NCBI GenBank assembly: GCA_048265065.1
Contig: JBLXCH010000006.1
Location: 8,725-72,724, forward strand
From: Motiliproteus sp048265065
GTDB lineage: Bacteria > Pseudomonadota > Gammaproteobacteria > Pseudomonadales > Balneatricaceae
Reading direction: 5' to 3'
Length of the DNA stretch: 64,000 nt
In this document: piece after piece, positions 26,151-33,107 of the stretch
Layout of the letters: every line of letters begins with the position of its first letter
Numbering within the stretch: the first letter of the stretch is position 1
Program-made: the position numbers and the translations under genes
Notes under the pieces: generated by a model
The model's database searches: none
The model's input: only the letters and a program-made list of their open reading frames with translations
Told to the model about the DNA's origin: nothing

Positions 26151-27262
26151 TAGCGCATCTCTCGTCCACGACTAAATATCAAACTAATAAACAACGGAAT
26201 ACCAACCAGCGCAGTAACGATTCCCACAGGTAAAATAACGCCCGGAAGAATAGCTTTACTGGCAATGGAAGCCAGAGACAACAACAACGCCCCTGCGATA
26301 GCGCTTCCGGGAATAAAGAAACGGTGGTCTTCGCCTAGCAACATCCGCGTGATATGCGGACCGACTAAGCCGATAAAGCCGATCTCACCCACAAATGACA
26401 GCGCCACAGCCGTTAGCAAACTGACTCTGAGCAACACCATTAAACGTAGGCGCTCAATATTAATTCCTAAGCTTCGTGCTTGCTCTTCCCCGCTACGCAA
26501 CGCAGTTAACGCGCCTATTTGGGTACAACTCCAAAGAAAGCAGCCAACAAGAACAACACCAACAATCGTGACCTTATCCATGGAGGCTCGAGCGAGACTA
26601 CCCATCGTCCAGAACACGATTTGCTGTAATGCTTCGGCGTTAGCCACAAACTGGAGTAAACCAACAATGGCATTAAGGCCAAACATCAGCGCAATACCAA
26701 ACAGCAGCACGGTCTGAATACTGGCGCCCATTGAGCGCGAAAGCAGCAAGATAAGCAGCGAAGCTAAACTGGCGAAAATAAAAGCAGAAAACGGCAACAA
26801 ATAATTATAACTAAGCCCCAACCAACTAAAATCAACAACAATCACTAAGGATGCGCCCAATGTCGCTGCTGAACCAATACCCAGAGTGAACGGGCTTGCT
26901 AACGGGTTGTTTAATGCCGTTTGCATTTCTGCACCAGCCAGCCCTAAGCAAGCGCCAACAACAATGGCCATCAAGGCATAAGGCAGCCTTACTTCATGAA
27001 TGATGACTTGTTGTGTGGCCGTTAGCGCGCTGCTATCAACCAAACCTTGAAAGACCTGCCATAGCGTCATATTCGACGGACCGTTAGCAAGATCAAATAA
27101 CAAACAACACCCTGCCATTAAGGCCAGACTGATAAGCAACACAATCCGCTTCGCGACAAACCGTCCGTACTGTTTCGATAAACTAATGGTTTCTGAACTA
27201 GTTTGTTGCCTGCTCGGTACTGTTCGTTCTGGTGACGAGTGATCGACAGAGTCCACGCTCAT
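26150..27262 (-). CDS. FecCD-family permease, iron-chelate importer (cassette 2)
   Basis: A 370-residue inner-membrane permease with about ten helices after a polar N-terminal tail of about 30 residues. It has ALNNPLASPFTLGIG and GEIGFIGLVGPHITRMLLGEDHRFF, closely matching the cassette 1 permease (LNNPLADPFTLG, GLVGPHIARMLVGEDQRFF). The ATG at 27262 overlaps the binding-protein stop by four bases. It should form a homodimer in the inner membrane. Confidence 0.9.
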   Translation of the reverse strand: MSVDSVDHSSPERTVPSRQQTSSETISLSKQYGRFVAKRIVLLISLALMAGCCLLFDLANGPSNMTLWQVFQGLVDSSALTATQQVIIHEVRLPYALMAIVVGACLGLAGAEMQTALNNPLASPFTLGIGSAATLGASLVIVVDFSWLGLSYNYLLPFSAFIFASLASLLILLLSRSMGASIQTVLLFGIALMFGLNAIVGLLQFVANAEALQQIVFWTMGSLARASMDKVTIVGVVLVGCFLWSCTQIGALTALRSGEEQARSLGINIERLRLMVLLRVSLLTAVALSFVGEIGFIGLVGPHITRMLLGEDHRFFIPGSAIAGALLLSLASIASKAILPGVILPVGIVTALVGIPLFISLIFSRGREMR

Positions 27263-28449
27263 TCTGCGTCGCCCTCAGCGTTTAATTTGATCCAATAGGT
27301 CCCGTCCAAAGGCACGGCTTGGAATTCAGCAAACAAATCCTCTAACGTTTTTCTTGGGTCTAAATCGGCAAACAGCTCAGGATAAAACCATTTCGCAAAA
27401 ACCTGCACCGCGACAACATTTAAAGGCGAGTTATAAAAATGATGCCAAATAGCATAAGCGCGTTGATTTTGTACCGCCTCAAGATGTGTAACCCCCGTTT
27501 GGTGAATCGCATAAACCAAAGATCGCTGAGCTTTCTCTTCATCGACACCGGCACCCAGAATAATATAAGGCGGTGTATCACTATCACCGGTTTGCATATT
27601 TTTAGAACCAACACCCGTAGCAATGTAAAGATCAGGCTGACGATCCAACAAAAACTCTAGATTAATAATACCCGCTGCTCCTGGCAGCAGATCCAGAGCG
27701 ACATTTTCACCCCCAGCCTTTTCTACAAATGAAGCCATCATGCCCCTGACCATGGTTTCACAACACAGGTCTTGCACCCCTACTCGGCTATGTAAAAACA
27801 CCTGTGGCGACTTACCAATATTCACGACTTTTGCTAGACGCTGAGTGACGACCGTCAATTGCTGCTGGTAAAAATCCAGAAACGCTTGGGATTGGGCTTC
27901 CCTGCCCAAAACCTTCCCTAACAACGCAATGCTCTTTGGCGTATTCACCAAAGGGGCATTTCTAAAATCGACGAACACGACGCGAATTCCTGCCTGCTCT
28001 AGCTGCGAGACCAAGCGCTCTTGCCGTGCATTAGGGCCGTGGCCACTAACCCCGAAAATGGCTAAGTCAGCATTAAGGGTTAATGCTTGTTCCACACTGA
28101 AGCTATCTCCGGATGTATGGCCCACGGTATTAATGTCCTCAATACGAGGAAAACGCTGCAGATACTGATGATAAGTCCCAAAGTCGATACCTTTGAGATC
28201 AGAAAGCATGCCTACGATACGCTTGAGCGGATCTTCTTTATCAAGTATTGATAGCGCCGCTAAATAACGACTCTCACCTAAAATAATCCGTTGCGGAATC
28301 TTATCGATGGTTATTGTTCGACCCGCTAAATCTGTGACTTCATAAGGGGCTACGGACACGTCAACATCGTCCATCACCGCTGCCTGACACCCCATAGCTG
28401 CGACACACAGCAACCAACCAGCCAGCACCAACCTTGCTTGCAATTTCAT
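27259..28449 (-). CDS. Periplasmic iron-chelate binding protein (cassette 2)
   Basis: A 396-residue class III binding protein with a signal sequence up to about residue 24; Cys21 follows AAMG, so a lipoprotein is possible but the lipobox is poor. It shares three landmarks with the cassette 1 protein: GHGPNARQ (136-143), Cys-Cys at 229-230 and WHHFYNSPLN at 335-344. The ATG at 28449 is followed directly by the signal peptide. A strong hairpin at 28471-28503 separates it from the receptor gene. The ligand is unknown; the shared signature points to the same ligand class as cassette 1. Confidence 0.9.
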   Translation of the reverse strand: MKLQARLVLAGWLLCVAAMGCQAAVMDDVDVSVAPYEVTDLAGRTITIDKIPQRIILGESRYLAALSILDKEDPLKRIVGMLSDLKGIDFGTYHQYLQRFPRIEDINTVGHTSGDSFSVEQALTLNADLAIFGVSGHGPNARQERLVSQLEQAGIRVVFVDFRNAPLVNTPKSIALLGKVLGREAQSQAFLDFYQQQLTVVTQRLAKVVNIGKSPQVFLHSRVGVQDLCCETMVRGMMASFVEKAGGENVALDLLPGAAGIINLEFLLDRQPDLYIATGVGSKNMQTGDSDTPPYIILGAGVDEEKAQRSLVYAIHQTGVTHLEAVQNQRAYAIWHHFYNSPLNVVAVQVFAKWFYPELFADLDPRKTLEDLFAEFQAVPLDGTYWIKLNAEGDAE

Positions 28450-28470
28450 TAGTAACTCTCGAACAGAAAG

Positions 28471-28503
28471 ACAAAACCTCTACGCACCCAAGGCACGCAG
28501 AGG
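28471..28503 (-). terminator. Hairpin terminator or attenuator between receptor and transporter genes (cassette 2)
   Basis: On the minus strand a 12-bp stem with three G-T pairs (CCTCTGCGTGCC/GGGTGCGTAGAGG region, loop TTG) is followed by TTTTGTCTTTC. It lies 22 bases after the receptor stop and just before the binding-protein start, so it may lower importer expression relative to receptor. Confidence 0.7.
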
Positions 28504-28525
28504 CTCATCTACTTGAAGGAACTGA

Positions 28526-30568
28526 TTAGAATTTAAGCGCCAAACTTAATCGAATGTCGCGGCCTTCTTCGGCATAGCCTGAAACCATTTCGTAGCCTGC
28601 GATATGCGTCAAATCTTCCGGCGAGGCATGGCTAATAAATTGTTTATCGAAGAGGTTATTGATACTGAAAGTCACGGTTAGCTGGTCATCACTAAGCGGC
28701 AACCAACGAGCATAAACATCATGCACGGCATAACCTGATTTTTTGTAATCTAAATCGGCGGTTCCGTAGTTCACATCATCGACAAAGATGTCACCGCTAA
28801 ACCCTTTAACAAATTCAGCAGACCAACCTAAGGCCAAATTATTGGTGGCTTGATAATCCATACTCAACGCAAGCGTATCGCCAATAGAGGTAGCAGATGA
28901 TCCATAGACATAACGTGAGGCATCTTCACCGTTAACTTCAGTATCAGCAATATTCAAACTAGCCGCGACGGTGAGGTCATCCCAGTCTTTTTCCACATGG
29001 AAGAACAAGCCGAGAGTTTCAATATCTTCGTCGAAGTTTTCAAAAGAAGACGCCCAAGGGCTACCGTTTTCACCAAGGATTGCATCACTAACAACAGAAC
29101 GATAAATACCAACACCGACAGCATAATCGTCACCATCAAAATTCAGACCTAACTCTAAATTCTTGGCGCGTTCACCCTTGAGATCAGGGTCATTGTTTAA
29201 ACCCGATGTGCTTAATTTCAACGAGTCTCGAACTTCCGGCCCTCTAAAGGCATCAGCATAACCGGCACTCACACTAATACCCGGCTTGATTTCGTAGTTG
29301 GCACTAATGTTTGGAGAGAAACCACCGTCTGACAGTTTCTGATCATTTAGATCAATGACCTCATAATGGTCATAACGAAGACCAGTAGAAATAGTTAACT
29401 TTTCATTAACTGAAATAACATCCTGAACATAAAGGCCTTTTACATCACCTTCTTCTTTTTGATAATCACTAGGGTCGTAAGGAATCGCCGCATAAATGCT
29501 TTCATCATTACGATAATTCACACCGTACGTCAGCTCATTATTGCCAATATGGCTTTTGTTTTGCACTGTGAAGCCATGTGTATCTACTGTGCCTCCAAAG
29601 GTTCCTCCCCATTCGCGATGCTGGTGATTTTCCGTTTGGTAAGCATTCACAGAGAGGTCAACAAACTCATTATTGAAAGGACTATACTCGTAATTAAAAA
29701 TAGTCGTTTTTCGCTCAGATGTCGTTGCTGCAACAGGGTTTTTAACACCAGGAATCCACTCAGGTCGATATAGAATATCGCCTTCTTCCTTCAATTTTTC
29801 ATAGCTCAGACTAAGTTTTTGTTCATCCGTAATATTTGCGACGAGCTTTAAAAATCCTAAATTTTTGTCAGACTCAGTACCATCCAGTTCATTACCATTG
29901 CCGTCTTCTAAATCATCATATTCATAACCGGAGAGACTCGCCATCCCGCTAAAAATGCCTTTGCTATCTTGACCATAAACCGTGGCTGTATTCTTCCAAC
30001 CATTACCCACTGACATATACGTTGTTTTCAGCAAGGCTCCGGCATTTTCACCCGGCTCCAGTAAATCTTCTGGATCTTTAGTTACAAAGCGAATAGAACC
30101 ACCAAGGGCACCAGGGCCTGCTGCCGCACTGCCGGCTCCCGCCTCAACTTCGATTTGTTTTAATAAATCAGGATCAATAGCAACGCGGCCAGCATGATGG
30201 AATGTTGAACCAGCTTGCTCAGCCCCATCGATACTGATGTGGAGCGAGTCTTCGCCAACGTTACGAAGATAAATCTTTTGCCCCAAACCGCCAGCACCAC
30301 CGGCAGAAATACTAGGGTCTCGACGGAACATATCCGTCATATCCGTGGCATTGTAACTTTCCAATTGCTCAGACGTGATCAAACTATCTAAGCCACTTGT
30401 CGCCTGACCGACAACAACAATAGCTGTGGTTTTGACAACTTCTTTTTCATTTCCTTCTGACTCGGCTTTCACCTCTGCTTGAGCAACCATACTGCCCATA
30501 GCTGCAGTTATTGCTGCCACCAAAGTGGTCGTTTTAAAGCCTGAATATTGAGGGGAGAACTGCTTCAT
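28526..30568 (-). CDS. TonB-dependent outer-membrane receptor (cassette 2)
   Basis: A 680-residue receptor with signal peptide to about residue 32 (MVAQAE), a plug domain with DPSISAGGAGGLGQKIYLRN, ISIDGAEQAG and GALGGSIRF (about 60-170), and a barrel ending in a terminal Phe (LSLALKF). A His-His pair (STFHHAGRVA) sits at the position of YLYHHQGRVS in the cassette 1 receptor. The two plugs are clearly paralogous. The frame extends to TTG 30580, but the ATG at 30568 begins a normal signal peptide. A Fur-like box lies 14 bases before the start codon, probably overlapping the promoter. Confidence 0.92.
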   Translation of the reverse strand: MKQFSPQYSGFKTTTLVAAITAAMGSMVAQAEVKAESEGNEKEVVKTTAIVVVGQATSGLDSLITSEQLESYNATDMTDMFRRDPSISAGGAGGLGQKIYLRNVGEDSLHISIDGAEQAGSTFHHAGRVAIDPDLLKQIEVEAGAGSAAAGPGALGGSIRFVTKDPEDLLEPGENAGALLKTTYMSVGNGWKNTATVYGQDSKGIFSGMASLSGYEYDDLEDGNGNELDGTESDKNLGFLKLVANITDEQKLSLSYEKLKEEGDILYRPEWIPGVKNPVAATTSERKTTIFNYEYSPFNNEFVDLSVNAYQTENHQHREWGGTFGGTVDTHGFTVQNKSHIGNNELTYGVNYRNDESIYAAIPYDPSDYQKEEGDVKGLYVQDVISVNEKLTISTGLRYDHYEVIDLNDQKLSDGGFSPNISANYEIKPGISVSAGYADAFRGPEVRDSLKLSTSGLNNDPDLKGERAKNLELGLNFDGDDYAVGVGIYRSVVSDAILGENGSPWASSFENFDEDIETLGLFFHVEKDWDDLTVAASLNIADTEVNGEDASRYVYGSSATSIGDTLALSMDYQATNNLALGWSAEFVKGFSGDIFVDDVNYGTADLDYKKSGYAVHDVYARWLPLSDDQLTVTFSINNLFDKQFISHASPEDLTHIAGYEMVSGYAEEGRDIRLSLALKF

Positions 30569-30581
30569 ACCGCGCACCAAT

Positions 30582-30600
30582 GATAATGATTTACATTAGC
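30582..30600. promoter_or_regulatory. Fur box upstream of cassette 2 receptor
   Basis: GATAATGATTTACATTAGC matches 15 of 19 Fur positions, followed by more ATTATCATCA half-site sequence to 30617. It lies in the 77-base gap between receptor and sensor kinase genes. Confidence 0.75.
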
Positions 30601-30657
30601 TATCAATTATCATCATCTATTGAAATAAGTGTAGTGGTTTTACAATTGTTACTTTTG

Positions 30658-32136
30658 TTACGAATACGCCAAGGTAGTGCGAGGCAGGTCTATTAAGATG
30701 CGCAACCCAGAAATGTGTTTTTCTTCAATCGCCGCTGATTCAGTGCTTTTTTGTTGATTGATATAGGTGTTCGTTTGTATGCAATAGCAGTAGTTTTCAG
30801 CACGAATTTTTCCGCCAATAGCGGCTACCTGACGTTGCGCTAAGGCCAACCCCAGACCAAAACCGCCTCGTTTGGTTAAGGGTGTTTCTTGATCAGATTC
30901 GGCAACGTCTGCAGCACTGCGTTGATGAGTTCTGGACTCGTTAAGCTGAAAGAAAGGCTTAAATATATTACCTAGCATGGCTTCAGGAACACCTTCACCT
31001 TGATCCCTGATTTCGAGCCGATAACCTTCCGCACTATCAACCAGACTCACTTTGAGATCGGCCTTATCAGGCGTGTGTTTTAGACCATTGCGGATAACAT
31101 TTTCCAGCGCCTGCCCCAAAGCCCGTTGGCTGCTTTTTTCAATCGGCGCCTCTATTGGCAACTCCGTCACCAAACACCGGTTAGGGTATTCAAAACGAGC
31201 ATCTTCACAGATAACTTGCACAAGCTCGACAAGGTCGAAGTCGTCTGTATTTAAGGTGGGTGTTTCAGTATTCAACCACGCCAGCGTGAGCGCATCTTCG
31301 ACTAACTCACGCATGTTTACTGACTCTTGTCGTAAACGTGCCAACGCTTGTTGTTTTGGTAACCCCTGCTCGATCCCATCAACTGCCATATCCATCCGCG
31401 CCAACGGCGTGCGTAATTCATGGGATAGATCACCTAACAATTGGCGCTGGGTGATAATCAAACTACCTGTACGCTCTGCCATCTGATCAAACGTCTCAGC
31501 CAATGCGGTTAATTCATCCTCTCGATTCCCTAAACATTCCCGCACGCGGACATCTAATTTACCTTGGCTAAATTGGCGAGTCGCTTTTTCTAAACTTTTA
31601 AGCGGCGTCATTATGTGGCGATAAAGGATCAATGCTAACCCGCACAATAGCGCAAAGGGTAAGCCAATCTGCAATAAATGGTAGGTATACGGGAGCATTC
31701 CTCCTGGGCGCATACGGGGTGGGAGTTGGATCAAAAAGTGGGTGCGTTCATCCACAATGGGGACTTCCATTATTGGGTTTTCTTTAAAATAAAGATGGAT
31801 TTTCCACTTAACGCTGCGGCCTAGCGCGTAGCCACGAATAAACTCTTTCGAGAGGTAACTGTCAGCAACAGGAGTAACCTCAGATAGCACAACTGCGGCC
31901 CACGTATTTTCTCGTTCTTGAATGTCCTTCAGATAAGCAGACAGCGCTGCATTATCACCGCTTAAGTAAATACGCTCAGCCTCAGCGGCATAATCGACCA
32001 TTTGCTGTTGATACCGCTCTTCGATAAAGCTCATCTGCAATTCTGCTTGATTCGTTAATATGTCCACGACCCAAAACAGAACCACAGTACCACCCGCAAT
32101 AATCCAGCATAATCGCCAAAATAAATTGTTCTTCAT
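30658..32136 (-). CDS. Two-component sensor histidine kinase
   Basis: A 492-residue inner-membrane kinase: helix 1 at about 10-28, a periplasmic sensor domain at 30-152, helix 2 at 154-173, a HAMP linker at 174-228, the phosphoacceptor His239 in GDLSHELRTPLAR, and an ATPase domain with ENVIRNGLKHTP and GGFGLGLALAQRQ. An unusual segment of about 35 residues with CYC, from about residue 447, interrupts the end of the ATPase domain before GLRILIDLP. It is encoded with the regulator at 32133 (ATGA overlap) and next to a TonB receptor, so it may sense iron or an envelope signal. The signal is unknown. Confidence 0.9.
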   Translation of the reverse strand: MKNNLFWRLCWIIAGGTVVLFWVVDILTNQAELQMSFIEERYQQQMVDYAAEAERIYLSGDNAALSAYLKDIQERENTWAAVVLSEVTPVADSYLSKEFIRGYALGRSVKWKIHLYFKENPIMEVPIVDERTHFLIQLPPRMRPGGMLPYTYHLLQIGLPFALLCGLALILYRHIMTPLKSLEKATRQFSQGKLDVRVRECLGNREDELTALAETFDQMAERTGSLIITQRQLLGDLSHELRTPLARMDMAVDGIEQGLPKQQALARLRQESVNMRELVEDALTLAWLNTETPTLNTDDFDLVELVQVICEDARFEYPNRCLVTELPIEAPIEKSSQRALGQALENVIRNGLKHTPDKADLKVSLVDSAEGYRLEIRDQGEGVPEAMLGNIFKPFFQLNESRTHQRSAADVAESDQETPLTKRGGFGLGLALAQRQVAAIGGKIRAENYCYCIQTNTYINQQKSTESAAIEEKHISGLRILIDLPRTTLAYS

Positions 32137-32840
32137 TGGAAGCGGTAGCCTTTTCCGTGCACTGTAACTAACCGCTCTGCTGGCATCCCCGCCTCAACCA
32201 GCTTTTTCCTCACTCGGCTTAGGTGCATATCTAAACTACGGTCATATCGGCTAAATACACGTTCTAATACCACTTGATACAAATATGGTTTAGTCAGAGT
32301 TTCACCCAAACTATCTAACAACACCCACAGTAAACGAAACTGGATTGGTGTCAGCACGATCGGCTGCCCTTCATAGAGCACCTCTTGCTCTCGACGCTTC
32401 AGCAGCAAGTCATCGACCCTTAGCTCGTTATGCCCAATGATCTTTTCGATAGAGCCTCGCGTGCGCCGTAGCAACGCTTCAATGCGTAGCAACAACTCAG
32501 TGAAGTTAAACGGCTTAGGTAAATAGTCATCAGCTCCTTTACTAAAACCTTCAATACGTTCTTGTTCAGCACCACAGGCAGTCAGCATCATCACTGGTGT
32601 TTGACGAATCCGGCGCAACTGGTTCAACAAGGCAAAGCCTCCCAAGCTGGGCAATAAGACATCTAACAGAATAAGATCAAAGCGGTCATTCAAGGCAACA
32701 TTGAGCCCTTGCTGGCCATCATGGCACTGATCAGTCTGAAAGCCCTGGCTACGCAATAACTCAGCCAGCTGTTCATTTAGCGTCACATCATCTTCGACAA
32801 TCAAAATTCGCGGTGCTTGAATGCTCACACTATTTGCCAT
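32133..32840 (-). CDS. OmpR-family response regulator
   Basis: A 235-residue regulator with a receiver domain (Asp17/Asp18 pocket, phosphoacceptor Asp60 in LILLDVLLP, Lys in DDYLPKPF) and a C-terminal winged helix (SRYDRSLDMHLSRVRKKL, RLVTVHGKGYRF). Partner of the kinase that follows with a four-base overlap. A Fur-like site within a 9-bp inverted repeat lies about 60 bases upstream. Targets probably include the adjacent receptor cassette, by position only. Confidence 0.92.
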   Translation of the reverse strand: MANSVSIQAPRILIVEDDVTLNEQLAELLRSQGFQTDQCHDGQQGLNVALNDRFDLILLDVLLPSLGGFALLNQLRRIRQTPVMMLTACGAEQERIEGFSKGADDYLPKPFNFTELLLRIEALLRRTRGSIEKIIGHNELRVDDLLLKRREQEVLYEGQPIVLTPIQFRLLWVLLDSLGETLTKPYLYQVVLERVFSRYDRSLDMHLSRVRKKLVEAGMPAERLVTVHGKGYRFQ

Positions 32841-32889
32841 TTAAAATTGAAAATTTAACTAGGGATAGCCAAAGCAATTCGGCTCATTA

Positions 32890-32920
32890 TTTGCTAATGA
32901 TAACTATTATTATTAGCAAA
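32890..32920. promoter_or_regulatory. Inverted repeat with embedded Fur-like box before the two-component operon
   Basis: TTTGCTAAT and ATTAGCAAA form a perfect 9-bp inverted repeat with a 13-base spacer. Bases 32899-32917 inside it match the Fur consensus at 14 of 19 positions. It lies 50 bases upstream of the response regulator start. Confidence 0.6.
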
Positions 32921-33003
32921 CTCAAAATTATGCGCTCATCGACAATGCATAACGTATAGCCATAGCGATTTTTAATCGGGTTTGGTAATCTGCATCGCTG
33001 TTT

Positions 33004-33025
33004 ACGCTAGGTTTTAGCGTTTTTT
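33004..33025 (+). terminator. Orphan terminator-like hairpin ahead of mutS
   Basis: ACGCTA, loop GGTTT, TAGCGT followed by TTTTTT on the plus strand, 83 bases before mutS. No plus-strand gene precedes it, so it may end a leader transcript or a small RNA, or be a chance match (6-bp stem). Confidence 0.45.
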
Positions 33026-33107
33026 AGCTCGCTAGAATCCACCCCTTTCACTCACTGACCGGAACACTAATACAGTCTTAAGTGGCTCTTTTAGTGACAG
33101 ATTACAC

